Below, one piece after another: positions 36,050 to 45,396 of a stretch of 64,000 bases of DNA. How positions within the stretch are numbered: the stretch's first letter is position 1; every line of letters starts with the position of its first letter. The notes under the pieces were generated by a model. The model saw only the letters and a list, made by a program, of their open reading frames with translations, did no database searches and was not told the DNA's origin. The position numbers were made by a program, and so were the translations under genes. This DNA is from Zunongwangia endophytica (lineage in GTDB: Bacteria > Bacteroidota > Bacteroidia > Flavobacteriales > Flavobacteriaceae), in NCBI RefSeq assembly GCF_030409505.1, contig NZ_JAUFPZ010000002.1, positions 434,001-498,000 of the forward strand. The letters are read 5' to 3'.

Positions 36050-36904
36050 TTATAGTTTCTTAATTATCGCAATAACATCTTCTTCGCCTAGTTCTGCTTC
36101 AGCATCACTAAATGTTTTATAGGCCGCATTGCCTAAAGGTTTATTAAATCCACTTTGTTGAGCAAGTCTAAGATCTTTAGTGAGATGGGCAAGAGTAAAG
36201 GCTGCTTCGAAATTTTCTTTCATAGCAGATTCTCCTTTCATCTTACCAAAAGTACTTCCCAATGCACTATTATTAATGATATCCATTAAATCTGCAGTCT
36301 CAACATTTTTAGTTTTTGAAAACTGGATAATCTCGGCTAGACCCTGGGTTACAATTCCCAGATAGGTGTTTACAGCTAATTTTGCTGAATTTCCGACACC
36401 ATTTTCACCTACGTAAATTGCTTTTTTAGAATAAGATTTTAATAAGGATGCTGTTTTTTCGAATATCTCCTTCGAACCACCAACGATACTTACAAGCGTC
36501 ATTTCTTCTGCCTGTTTTACACTTCCTGAAACGGGAGCATCCAGATAAAACCCTCCTTTTACTTCGATTTGTTTCGAAATTTCTACACTTACTTCAGGAG
36601 CAATAGTGCTTGCGTTAATAAAGATCTTATTAGCGATTTCCGAAGAAAGAATTCCATCTGCCTGATTAAAAACGTCTTTTACAGCATCATTATCAGAAAC
36701 CATAATAAAAATCACTTCAGTTTCGTCTACCAACTCTTTGATGCTTTCTGCAGAGGTAGCGCCTTCAGTTTCTAATTTTTTATTTTTTTCTGAAGATCTA
36801 TTATAAACACGAACCGGATAGCCGGCTTTAAGAACCTGCTTGGCCATGGGAACTCCCATTTTGCCTAAGCCAATCCAACCTATTTTAAATTTTTTTGTAT
36901 CCAT
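36050..36904 (-). CDS. Beta-hydroxyacid dehydrogenase (3-hydroxyisobutyrate dehydrogenase family)
   Basis: A 284-aa NAD(P)-dependent oxidoreductase. The Rossmann motif IGLGKMGVPMA is at residues 11-21, the substrate motif DAPVSGSVKQAE near residue 122, and the catalytic Lys in GNSAKLAVNTYLG near residue 170. An Arg after the second strand (VYNRSSEK) suggests NADP preference. The family includes 3-hydroxyisobutyrate dehydrogenase, tartronate semialdehyde reductase and succinic semialdehyde reductases, and I cannot choose among them. It lies 2 nt downstream of the formate/nitrite-type channel gene on the same strand, so the two are probably co-transcribed. Confidence 0.86.
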   Translation of the reverse strand: MDTKKFKIGWIGLGKMGVPMAKQVLKAGYPVRVYNRSSEKNKKLETEGATSAESIKELVDETEVIFIMVSDNDAVKDVFNQADGILSSEIANKIFINASTIAPEVSVEISKQIEVKGGFYLDAPVSGSVKQAEEMTLVSIVGGSKEIFEKTASLLKSYSKKAIYVGENGVGNSAKLAVNTYLGIVTQGLAEIIQFSKTKNVETADLMDIINNSALGSTFGKMKGESAMKENFEAAFTLAHLTKDLRLAQQSGFNKPLGNAAYKTFSDAEAELGEEDVIAIIKKL

Positions 36905-36906
36905 AA

Positions 36907-37836
36907 TTAATAATTTCTACGTTCCATATCAATATTATATACAAATGCGCGATATTTTAAAAGCGCTACGAAGACTCCGCCTCCTATACAGTTTCCTATT
37001 AAAGCAAAAGATTGAAATTTAAGGTAATCAAGAAATACAATTTTAGAAGACACTAACATCCCTGCAAAAACCTCTACACTTCCAATAATGCTGTGATGCA
37101 AGCCCGTAAAAGACATTGTTGCAGTTACGATGAAAATTAAAATAATACGGCTCATACCATCACGCGAGGAAGTGATTAACCAGGAAAGTAGTCCCATTAA
37201 CCAACCCGCCAATATTGCACTAATAAAAATTACAATTCCGTTATAATCTGTAACATGTTCTGCAATCTTCTCGATGGCAGAATGCTCAAAAATTTCGAGT
37301 TTAGGACCTATCCAAACCATGATAATGGCCATAATATAGCCTCCTAAAAGATTCCCAGAGATCACTATACCCCAAATTTTAAATAGACTTCTAACACTTC
37401 TTTTGTTGTTTAAAACAGGTAGAGTTAATAGCGAAGTTTGCTCGGTGAATAAAATAGACTGTCCTAAAATCACCAATATGAATCCTACCGGATAAACCAG
37501 CGCCATAAGCTTGTAGACGGTACTTTCTGATACACTTTCGATAAAAAAAGAATATAAACTACATAATAACAGATAACTAAAACCAATTTCTAAACCGGCA
37601 GTTATTGAGCTTAGCAGAATACTACGAGGATTACGATTGTATGTTTCCTGGCCTTCAATGATTTGTTGCTTTAAAATCTCACCATGGGATTTTGTGCTGT
37701 CACCCGAGACCGATGTAGAATCCTTTAGCTCCTTATCAATGTTCTCCTGTATCTTTTCCTGCTCTTTATTTTTCTCTTGCTCTTCTTTTTCTTTTATCTT
37801 TTCTTCTTGGGAGTCTTCTTTTTTCATATTTTTCAT
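36907..37836 (-). CDS. Formate/nitrite transporter family channel with charged N-terminal tail
   Basis: A 309-aa protein. The last 230 residues form about six membrane segments with FNT-like motifs (ISGNLLGGYIMA, TGLHHSIIGSVEVFAG, GNCIGGGVFVALLKY), most like the YfdC branch. The first 60 residues are almost only Lys, Glu, Gln and Asp (KEKEEQEKNKEQEK), a low-complexity cytoplasmic tail not usual for formate channels. The start may be 37836 or 37827. The substrate is unknown. It is paired with the dehydrogenase 2 nt downstream. Confidence 0.85.
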   Translation of the reverse strand: MKNMKKEDSQEEKIKEKEEQEKNKEQEKIQENIDKELKDSTSVSGDSTKSHGEILKQQIIEGQETYNRNPRSILLSSITAGLEIGFSYLLLCSLYSFFIESVSESTVYKLMALVYPVGFILVILGQSILFTEQTSLLTLPVLNNKRSVRSLFKIWGIVISGNLLGGYIMAIIMVWIGPKLEIFEHSAIEKIAEHVTDYNGIVIFISAILAGWLMGLLSWLITSSRDGMSRIILIFIVTATMSFTGLHHSIIGSVEVFAGMLVSSKIVFLDYLKFQSFALIGNCIGGGVFVALLKYRAFVYNIDMERRNY

Positions 37837-38410
37837 TTAGCATAGAGACATCTGCCATATTTAAAAAATGCCTAGCAGCTGTATAGTTTGCGAAATTAAG
37901 TATTTGCCGTGTTAGTTTCTTGGGAATGCGCTTTCTTAAAGAATTATTTAACACAGATAGCACAATTTCTAGCTTGTTTTCTCTTGAATAGGTTTTTTTA
38001 TTAGGCAAACTGACCTTGAATTATATTGAAAGCTCAATTTTAGATTAATTTTTGTAAGAAAATTCTTAATTTTTTTTCATCACGTAGTTATCATTTTAGA
38101 ATACTTATTGAAGTTTTATTTTTTCTGAATCCAACCTTATTGTAATTGATTTACAAAAGTTAAATATTTTGTGAAATTATCTGATTTACTGAGAGATAAT
38201 AAATTAAAAAATCGGTTGGTTATTTAAAATAATGGTCTGGAAATTTAAATATCAAAAAGGAATAGCTCCTATTATGATCTATAAAAATGTTATTTTTTTA
38301 TAGATTTTAGCTTTTCTATCTCCAAAAACGAATATTATTGTAAATTAGAAGAGGATGTAACTCCTATTTATCCGGTGAAGTGTAAAATACTTAATACAGT
38401 ATAATCTTAT
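37837..38410. other. Divergent intergenic region with direct repeats and an AT hairpin
   Basis: About 570 nt. A similar sequence AGGA-N6/7-TCCTATT occurs twice, at 38258-38273 and 38352-38368. Between them ATCTATAAAAA (38277-38287) pairs perfectly with TTTTTATAGAT (38295-38305). The elements lie 40-150 nt before the large hybrid kinase and may be regulatory. A possible 80-codon reading frame on the minus strand (37766-38008) starts with TTG and is not accepted as a gene. Confidence 0.45.
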
Positions 38411-41400
38411 ATGTCATTAAATTTTAAAAATCTACAGTCTAATTTTGAAAAATTAGTTGCACAAAATCCAAACCTGTTAAGTTGGTTTGGAGAGCACATT
38501 TTCGAATGCATTTGGTTTGTAGATGGCTCAGATAATACTATCTGGGGAAATTCTGAAATGGTGCCAAGCAATAAAAAGGTGCTCGATTTCGATAATATTT
38601 GCCGATTAAAAAGTAAGGATACAGATTTTTGCCAGTTTACAGAACGCTTTATTACATCCGATAAAAAAGAGGATCACATCGATTTCTATAGTTCAAAAAC
38701 TGAAACCAAAAAATGGCGATTTCATTTTAAAAAATTGCGGTGTAGCTTAGATAATGATGAATCTGATTATGTTTTTATTTTACAACAATATATTCCCTTT
38801 AAAGAAGAGTATTTAAGTCTTCACGACGAAAATAGCTACCTAAAGAAGTTAAAAGAGGTTTACGATAAAACTAATGAAATCGCTAGAGTAGGAGGATGGA
38901 TGGTCGATCTTATAAACGAAAATGTTTTTTGGACTAAGGTCACACATGATATTCACGAAGTGAAAGATGGATATGTCCCCACTTTGGAAGGCGGTATAGG
39001 TTTTTATAAAGAAGGTGAAAATAGAGAACGGATTAACCGAGTATTTGGCAAAGCTATAGAAGAAGGAGGTTCTTTTATCGATGATTTTCAGATTATAACA
39101 GCCAAAGGGAATGAGATTTGGGTGAAAGTTTTTGGCAGCGCTGAAAAGGAAGCAGGAAAAACTGTTAGAGTATATGGTGTATTTCAGGATATTACAAAGC
39201 AGAAAAATCAAGATGCTGAATTGCTTCTATCCCAATCAAGATTCAAGAATATTTTTGATGCCTCTCCTTTAGGTATAATATTGGTTAAACCAGAAAATAA
39301 TGAAGTTACTCATGTAAATTCTGCTGCTTTAAATATTTTTGGTTTACAGGATTTGCCATTAGAAGAAGTTTATAAAAGATCACTAGCGGACGTTATCTAT
39401 GAAGATGATTATGATTCAGCTTTCACCCAAAGGAAGAAATTGCTTTTAGGGGAGTTCGATAATTATAAAAATGAGTGCAGGTTTTACAGGAAAGACGGTA
39501 GCCTATTTTGGGCACAAATCCATACTTCTATTTTAAGAGCAGATGATGGTTCCCCCAGATTAATAATTACTCAGGTTGAAGATATAAATGCCAGGAAAGA
39601 ACTTGAAGCCAAATCCTATAAAAATGCTTCACAGTTTAAAAGTGCTTTCGATTATTCTCCAAACGGAATGGCTTTGGTCGATCTAGATGGCCAATGGATC
39701 AATGTGAATCGTAATCTTAGTAAGATGATTGGTTATTCCAAAGACGAATTAATGCAAATGTCTTTTATGGATGTTACCTATCCAGAAGATTTAAACAAAG
39801 ATATTGGCCTACTGGAAAAGCTACTAAAATCAGAGATCCAGACTTACAATATAGAAAAAAGATATATCCATAAAGACGGAAGTTTAATTTGGGGGTTACT
39901 AACAGTCTCTTTACAGAAAGACGAGTATGGTAAGCCATTATACTTTATATCTCAGATAAATGATATCACAGCTAAAAAACAAGCTCAGGATAACATTAAT
40001 ATGGCGTTTAGGGATATGCAAAATTTAATGGATGCCACCACTCAAGTATCCATAATTGAAACGGATACCAATGGCTTAATAAAAAAATTTAATCGAGGAG
40101 CTGAAAACTTTTTTGACTATAGCGCAGAGGATATTATTAACAAAGAAAAGATTTTTATTCTACACGATCCAAACGAAGTTGAAGAGCGAGGAATAGAACT
40201 AACTGAAAAATATAATAGAGAAATAAAGGGATTTGATATATTTATTACGGGTCCTAAGATAAAAGATTACGAGTCGCTCGAGTGGACTTATATTAGAAAA
40301 AACGGAGAACGTTTCCCAGTACAGCTTGTTATAACCGCCATAAAAAACTCTGAAGGTGAAATTAGTGGTTATGTTGGGGTCGCTACAGATATCTCTAAGC
40401 TTAAAAATATTCAGGAAGAATTGAAACAAAGTGAACAGCGCTGGCAATTTGCTTTAGAAGGCTCTGGCGATGGTATTTGGGATTGGGAGATAGATAGCAA
40501 TACGCAATTCTTATCAAAGCGTGCAAAAAATATGCTTGGTTTCGAGGAACACGAAGATCTTTCTGATGCAGAAAAGTGGGATACACGAATTCATCCTGAT
40601 GATCGCGAAAAATCTGAAAAAGCATTGCGAGACTATTTTGATGGTGTGACATCTGTATATCATATAGAAAAAAGAGTAAGAGATAAAAGTGGCAAGTATA
40701 GATGGATATTAGATCGCGGTAAAATTATAGAATGGACCGAGGATAATTCTCCATTACGAATGATTGGTACGCAAAGCGATATCACCGATCGAAAAATAGC
40801 GGAACGCAGAATTAAAAGAAACGAAGCCCGATTTAGATCATTATACGAGCTCTCACCAGTTGGTATAGGTTTGATTGATCTGAAGACAGGAAAGTTTGTT
40901 GATGCTAATAATTCTTTATTAAAATCTTCAGGATATACTAAAAAAGAGTTTGTTGGATTGCCAGCTGAAAAGATAACACCAAAGGAATATGCAGATCTGG
41001 TTAAAGATAAGTTCGAAAAAATTGCATTAAATGGGAAGGTAGCGCCTTTTGAGAAAGACTTTATTAAAAAAGATGGTACAGTTTATCCTGCATTGGTAAA
41101 CGGGGCTAAAATTAAAGATGCCGATGGAAGCGATATTATACTAACAACTATCCAGGATATTACGCAGCGAAAAGAAATGGAAAATACCTTGGTAGATGCC
41201 AAACTGAAAGCTGAAGCTGCTAGTAAATCTAAATCGGAGTTTCTAGCTAATATGAGTCATGAAATTAGAACACCTTTAAACGGCGTAATTGGTTTTACTG
41301 ACTTGTTGATGAAAACTGAATTGAATGACAGCCAGAAACAGTACATGGAAACGGTATATAATTCAGCAAATACATTGTTGGATTTAATCAATGATATTCT

Positions 41401-43117
41401 TGATTTTTCTAAGATTGAAGCCGGGAAACTAGAACTGAATGTAGAGAAAGTAAATCTCATCGAATTATGCGGTCAAACGGTAGATGTAGTAAAACATAAA
41501 GCTCACGAAAAAGGTTTGGAAGTGCTGCTTAATATTAGTCCTGATGTTGATCGATTTATATTTGGAGATCCCGTTAGAATTCGACAAATTTTGATTAATC
41601 TTTTAGGTAATGCTGTAAAATTTACCAGCAATGGTGAGATCGAATTGAGAATCGAAGCAGATGAAAAAAATCAGGATAATAAGCGAACCTATAAGTTTTA
41701 TGTTCGAGATACAGGGATAGGAATTGCACCGCAAAATCTTCAGAAAATTTTTAAAGCTTTTGATCAGGAGGATGCCAGTACAACCCGTAAATACGGAGGT
41801 ACGGGATTAGGTTTAACCATCTCTAATAAATTATTAGGTTTAATGGATAGCCGACTTAACCTAGATAGTGAATTAGGCGTAGGAAGTACGTTCTCTTTTA
41901 AAGTAGATTTTGAATCTGAAGCAGGAGGATCGCTTTTGAAAACTAATCTCGACAAAATTAAAAATGTTTTGGTTGTAGATGACAATACTAACAACCAGTT
42001 GATACTTCAGGAGATGTTAGCGATTGAAGCTATAGACTGTAAAGTTGTTTCTAATGCGATAGAAGCACTTACTGTACTGGAGAAAGAAAATAACTATCAA
42101 TTGGCTATTATCGATTATAATATGCCTTACATGACGGGGATAGAGCTAATCACGCATGTAAGAAATGAACTTAAAATAAATTCAGAATGCTTACCAATAA
42201 TATTATTGCATAGCTCTGCAGAAGAGGAAAAACTTAGCAAACGTTGTAAAGAACTAGATGTCCAGTTTAATAGTACTAAACCTATTAAAATTGGTCAATT
42301 ATACAATATGCTAAATCAGATTGAAGCTCCGATTAAGGATACTGTAGAAAATCAGAAAGAGCTTGAAGGAGAAAAGAATTTTGAAGATAAATTCAGAATT
42401 TTAATTGCAGAGGATAATCCCGTGAACACATTTCTCGCAAAAACGATCTTAAAAAAAGCAATACCTAATGCTGAGATATTTGAAGTTGAAAATGGTCTCG
42501 ATGCGGTTTCATTTTATAAGGTAAATCAAATAGATATCATTTTTATGGATATCCAAATGCCGATGATGAGCGGCTTCGAAGCTTCACAAGAGATTAGAAA
42601 AATAGAGGAAGAAAGAAATAATGCTAGTCATATCCCAATTATTGCGCTAACCGCACGAACGATTAAAGGAGAAAGAGAAAGATGTCTTGATTCTGGAATG
42701 GACGATTATATCACAAAACCAGTAGTTTTTGAAACTATAAAAGCGGTTATAGGTAAATTTTTACTTAGCAAAAACGAAAAGTCTGGCAAAGAAGATGATA
42801 TCCAGTCTTTTGATAAAGATAAACTTCTCGATAAGTTTGATAATGATCAAAATACCTACGATCAATTAATGGAGATCGTAAAGCAGGGATTAAAGGAATT
42901 CCCTGCGCAGTTAAGACGGCAAATAATTAATCGCGATTTAGAGGCGATTAACAAGCTAGGCCATAAGCTAAAGGGTTCCTGCCAAAATTGTTGTTTTTAT
43001 AAATTAGAGTATCTTTCTACTAGTTTAGAAGAGCTATCTCAATTTAAAGAATCTATTATTTTAAAGTTAGAAGAAAAAATAGAAGCAGAGATTAACAAGC
43101 TAAACAATCTAATTTAA
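38411..43117 (+). CDS. Multi-PAS hybrid histidine kinase with two receivers and an HPt domain
   Basis: A 1568-aa soluble sensor kinase with no membrane segments. An N-terminal region of about 150 residues is followed by about six PAS/PAC units (roughly 155-265, 275-400, 405-525, 530-665, 675-800 and 805-925). Then come HisKA with His950 (MSHEIRTPLNGV), an HATPase (about 1060-1180), receiver 1 with Asp1235 (IDYNMPYMTG), receiver 2 with Asp1380 (MDIQMPMMSG) and a C-terminal HPt with His1518 (LGHKLKGS). A complete His-Asp-His relay thus exists in one chain. PAS domains usually sense redox, gas, light or small ligands; none here can be assigned. The following genes encode a degenerate receiver-HPt and a stand-alone receiver, the probable next steps. 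Confidence 0.94.
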   Translation: MSLNFKNLQSNFEKLVAQNPNLLSWFGEHIFECIWFVDGSDNTIWGNSEMVPSNKKVLDFDNICRLKSKDTDFCQFTERFITSDKKEDHIDFYSSKTETKKWRFHFKKLRCSLDNDESDYVFILQQYIPFKEEYLSLHDENSYLKKLKEVYDKTNEIARVGGWMVDLINENVFWTKVTHDIHEVKDGYVPTLEGGIGFYKEGENRERINRVFGKAIEEGGSFIDDFQIITAKGNEIWVKVFGSAEKEAGKTVRVYGVFQDITKQKNQDAELLLSQSRFKNIFDASPLGIILVKPENNEVTHVNSAALNIFGLQDLPLEEVYKRSLADVIYEDDYDSAFTQRKKLLLGEFDNYKNECRFYRKDGSLFWAQIHTSILRADDGSPRLIITQVEDINARKELEAKSYKNASQFKSAFDYSPNGMALVDLDGQWINVNRNLSKMIGYSKDELMQMSFMDVTYPEDLNKDIGLLEKLLKSEIQTYNIEKRYIHKDGSLIWGLLTVSLQKDEYGKPLYFISQINDITAKKQAQDNINMAFRDMQNLMDATTQVSIIETDTNGLIKKFNRGAENFFDYSAEDIINKEKIFILHDPNEVEERGIELTEKYNREIKGFDIFITGPKIKDYESLEWTYIRKNGERFPVQLVITAIKNSEGEISGYVGVATDISKLKNIQEELKQSEQRWQFALEGSGDGIWDWEIDSNTQFLSKRAKNMLGFEEHEDLSDAEKWDTRIHPDDREKSEKALRDYFDGVTSVYHIEKRVRDKSGKYRWILDRGKIIEWTEDNSPLRMIGTQSDITDRKIAERRIKRNEARFRSLYELSPVGIGLIDLKTGKFVDANNSLLKSSGYTKKEFVGLPAEKITPKEYADLVKDKFEKIALNGKVAPFEKDFIKKDGTVYPALVNGAKIKDADGSDIILTTIQDITQRKEMENTLVDAKLKAEAASKSKSEFLANMSHEIRTPLNGVIGFTDLLMKTELNDSQKQYMETVYNSANTLLDLINDILDFSKIEAGKLELNVEKVNLIELCGQTVDVVKHKAHEKGLEVLLNISPDVDRFIFGDPVRIRQILINLLGNAVKFTSNGEIELRIEADEKNQDNKRTYKFYVRDTGIGIAPQNLQKIFKAFDQEDASTTRKYGGTGLGLTISNKLLGLMDSRLNLDSELGVGSTFSFKVDFESEAGGSLLKTNLDKIKNVLVVDDNTNNQLILQEMLAIEAIDCKVVSNAIEALTVLEKENNYQLAIIDYNMPYMTGIELITHVRNELKINSECLPIILLHSSAEEEKLSKRCKELDVQFNSTKPIKIGQLYNMLNQIEAPIKDTVENQKELEGEKNFEDKFRILIAEDNPVNTFLAKTILKKAIPNAEIFEVENGLDAVSFYKVNQIDIIFMDIQMPMMSGFEASQEIRKIEEERNNASHIPIIALTARTIKGERERCLDSGMDDYITKPVVFETIKAVIGKFLLSKNEKSGKEDDIQSFDKDKLLDKFDNDQNTYDQLMEIVKQGLKEFPAQLRRQIINRDLEAINKLGHKLKGSCQNCCFYKLEYLSTSLEELSQFKESIILKLEEKIEAEINKLNNLI

Positions 43118-43140
43118 TTACTTAATTAAGATTTAAAAAT

Positions 43141-43157
43141 TGTTCTTCGCAAGAACA
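43141..43157 (+). other. Short hairpin between hybrid kinase and receiver-HPt gene
   Basis: TGTTCTT (43141-43147) pairs with AAGAACA (43151-43157) around CGC, 18 nt before the next ATG. There is no T tract, so a terminator is unlikely. It may be an operator or RNA stability element. Confidence 0.35.
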
Positions 43158-43175
43158 GTTATAGGATATTGAAAA

Positions 43176-43910
43176 ATGAATAAAGGTTTACAAAGTTCAA
43201 AATTGATTTTAATTGTACATAAGAATTATGATAGTATTGAATCAATTTATCTTCGTCTAACAAAAGAAGGTTACGATTGCATATATGCTTCGACAGGTTT
43301 TGAAGCGATCAAGAAAATAGAGAGTAAAGAAGTATTGGCAGTATTAGTAGAAGAAAATAGTATTCCATTAAATGCCTACCAAACCATTAACTATATCAAT
43401 TCTGAATTGAATAAAAGCCCATATTGTGTCGTCTTGCAAGATTCAGCTAACCCTCACAAATTGGATTCTCAGGCCAATATAGCGATAGATCGCTACTTTG
43501 TATTGGGAGAAGAAATTGAGGTACTGTTAAAGGATATTGGTATAGGTAAGCAATTAAATATTGATAGCTGTTGCTATTCTATAGGTTATCTAAAAGAGGT
43601 GTCAGGTAATAATCCGCAATTTATAGAAGAATCTTTGCAACTTTTCTTAAATTCTGTTGTGAATGATATTGAAGCATTGTATATTCAATCGAAAATAAAT
43701 GCTTTTGAAGAAATTCGTCAAATCGCACATAAAATAAAACCATCTTTTTCAATGGTTGAAAATCATAAAGGTGTAGAGCTTTGTGATCAAATAACTTATG
43801 AGGCGGAAGATGATGATTTGGAGAAAGTGATTGAGCAATTACATGCTGAATTTTTGAAGATTCAGAAGTCTATTAAAAAGGATTACCCCAACCTAAACCC
43901 ACATGGATGA
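43176..43910 (+). CDS. Degenerate receiver-HPt phosphotransfer protein
   Basis: A 244-aa protein with an N-terminal receiver-like domain (1-125) and a C-terminal HPt domain (about 150-235). The receiver has lost its active site: the acidic pair is replaced by His-Lys (LIVHKNYDS) and the phospho-Asp position is Glu60 in LVEENSIP. Glu can mimic phospho-Asp in some receivers, so this domain may be fixed in one state or serve only for binding. The HPt keeps a good acceptor, His185, in QIAHKIKPSF. It overlaps the next receiver gene by 4 nt, so it is the probable phosphate donor to that protein, or a relay between it and the large kinase. Confidence 0.85.
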   Translation: MNKGLQSSKLILIVHKNYDSIESIYLRLTKEGYDCIYASTGFEAIKKIESKEVLAVLVEENSIPLNAYQTINYINSELNKSPYCVVLQDSANPHKLDSQANIAIDRYFVLGEEIEVLLKDIGIGKQLNIDSCCYSIGYLKEVSGNNPQFIEESLQLFLNSVVNDIEALYIQSKINAFEEIRQIAHKIKPSFSMVENHKGVELCDQITYEAEDDDLEKVIEQLHAEFLKIQKSIKKDYPNLNPHG

Positions 43911-44263
43911 AGAAGATTTTAGTTATTGAAGACAACTTAATGGTCATTAAATCTCTTCAATTTAAGCTTACCAAAGATGGGTATGATGTGATCATCGCAC
44001 CCGACGGAAGAGAAGCTATGAAACTTTTAAAAGATGATACATACGATCTTATTTTAACAGATCTTAATCTTCCATTTGTCACAGGAAACGAGCTTATTGC
44101 TTATGTGAAAGAAAATTTGCCAGCGGTACCTATAATTGTATTATCAACATCAACTCAGGAAAATATTATTATGGACGCGTTTAATATGGGCGTGGAAGAT
44201 TTTATAACAAAACCATTTAGCCCAAACGAACTATCTTTAAGAGTAAAACGTCTTCTTTCCTAA
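43907..44263 (+). CDS. Stand-alone response regulator receiver
   Basis: A 118-aa protein that is only a receiver domain. The acidic pair is in VIEDNLM, the acceptor is Asp52 (LTDLNLPFVTG), the Thr/Ser position is in VLSTST and the Lys in ITKPFS. All active-site residues are present, in contrast with the gene before it. The start overlaps the previous stop (ATGA). With no output domain it must act by protein contact; the next gene encodes a HEAT-repeat scaffold. Confidence 0.92.
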   Translation: MKKILVIEDNLMVIKSLQFKLTKDGYDVIIAPDGREAMKLLKDDTYDLILTDLNLPFVTGNELIAYVKENLPAVPIIVLSTSTQENIIMDAFNMGVEDFITKPFSPNELSLRVKRLLS

Positions 44264-44310
44264 TATTATGTAGGTAGTTGCAAGGTAATTGCTTTGTGAT
44301 CTTTTCATTT

Positions 44311-45396
44311 ATGGCAGTTATTCAATTTATAGATCTTCAATGGATTTTTCGGTATTTTCCCGATGGTCTTCCCTTTGTGATAAAGGTCAATATTTTGATG
44401 ACTTTCATTTTTCTGATTTTCACCATCATCTTTGTAGGTTTCATTTTACTCCTTCGTTTATATAAAAACTTTAGAGTAAGTAAGAAAAAAGCGCAACAAT
44501 TATTGCTTCAGGATATTCTCAACTCTTATTTATTCGATGAAGAATTTAATCATAGAATAGAGTTAGATCATTTCGAGCAAAAGTATTTAAGTTCTTCCTT
44601 AGAGATTAAGGTGGCTATTAAAGAAATTCTTCTTTTTCACAGCAATATTAAAGGAGAATCTGCGGAACAGCTTCGCGAACTCTTTATCAAATGGAAGCTG
44701 GACAAGTTTTGTATAAAGCAGCTATCTCGCGGGGCTTGGTATACCAAATCCAGAGCGATTTATAGTCTTTCAGAAATGCTTATTGATATCGAGCTCCAAA
44801 CCATAAAACCCTTGCTAAATCATAAAAAAGATGAGGTTAGACAGCAAGCACAATTATATTTTATTAAGCTTGCAGAAAAAGAACCGCTATTATTTATGGA
44901 TCATCTTAAAAAACCTCTGACGATTTGGGAAGAAATTTACATTGAAGATGCTTTAAGAAACGAATATCATGGAGAGATCCCCGATTTTTCTAAATGGTTA
45001 AATTCAGGTCTCGACAGTGTTGTAGAATTTGCAATTAGAATGATTGCAAAATTTAATCAATTTGAAAATATTCCCGCACTTTTGCCATTATTAGATCATG
45101 ATGCTGAAAGTGTTAGAAAAGAAGCCATCAGATGTTTTTATACTTTAGAATACATAGAAGTAGTTGATCTGTTGCTCGAAAAGTTTAAAGATGAAAGCCA
45201 TTCTGTAAAAAAGACTATCTTAGAAGCGATAAAACGATTGGGAAATTACGATAATTTACTTCAGGTAGCAGATAAAATTGGGGATTCTGAATGGGAACTC
45301 AAAATAATATATTACAATCTATTAGAATATTTTAAACCTGAAGAAAAAAAGAATATTTACAATCTATACGAAGAAGAAAAAGCAAGATTGCTCTAA
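44311..45396 (+). CDS. Membrane-anchored HEAT-repeat protein
   Basis: A 361-aa protein from the ATG at 44311; the reading frame extends upstream to a TTG at 44278, which I reject as start. One membrane segment near residues 25-52 is followed by a cytoplasmic domain of alpha-helical HEAT-type repeats, the clearest at LPLLDHDAESVRKEAIRCF and a following KDESHSVKKTILEAI. HEAT solenoids are protein-binding scaffolds. It lies between a receiver-only regulator and a polysaccharide synthase and abuts the synthase gene with 0 nt gap, which suggests a link between the two. No enzymatic motif is visible. Confidence 0.78.
   Translation: MAVIQFIDLQWIFRYFPDGLPFVIKVNILMTFIFLIFTIIFVGFILLLRLYKNFRVSKKKAQQLLLQDILNSYLFDEEFNHRIELDHFEQKYLSSSLEIKVAIKEILLFHSNIKGESAEQLRELFIKWKLDKFCIKQLSRGAWYTKSRAIYSLSEMLIDIELQTIKPLLNHKKDEVRQQAQLYFIKLAEKEPLLFMDHLKKPLTIWEEIYIEDALRNEYHGEIPDFSKWLNSGLDSVVEFAIRMIAKFNQFENIPALLPLLDHDAESVRKEAIRCFYTLEYIEVVDLLLEKFKDESHSVKKTILEAIKRLGNYDNLLQVADKIGDSEWELKIIYYNLLEYFKPEEKKNIYNLYEEEKARLL

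Noticed and set aside
37766..38008. An 80-codon minus-strand frame overlapping the start of the formate/nitrite-type channel gene
   Set aside because: It has no ATG (it would start with TTG), overlaps the channel gene by about 70 nt and has an AT-rich-noise composition at its ends. The middle looks somewhat protein-like, so conservation could still rescue it.
44278..44310. N-terminal extension of the HEAT-repeat protein
   Set aside because: It would begin with TTG and adds 11 residues with no membrane or domain function; ATG at 44311 is a better start.
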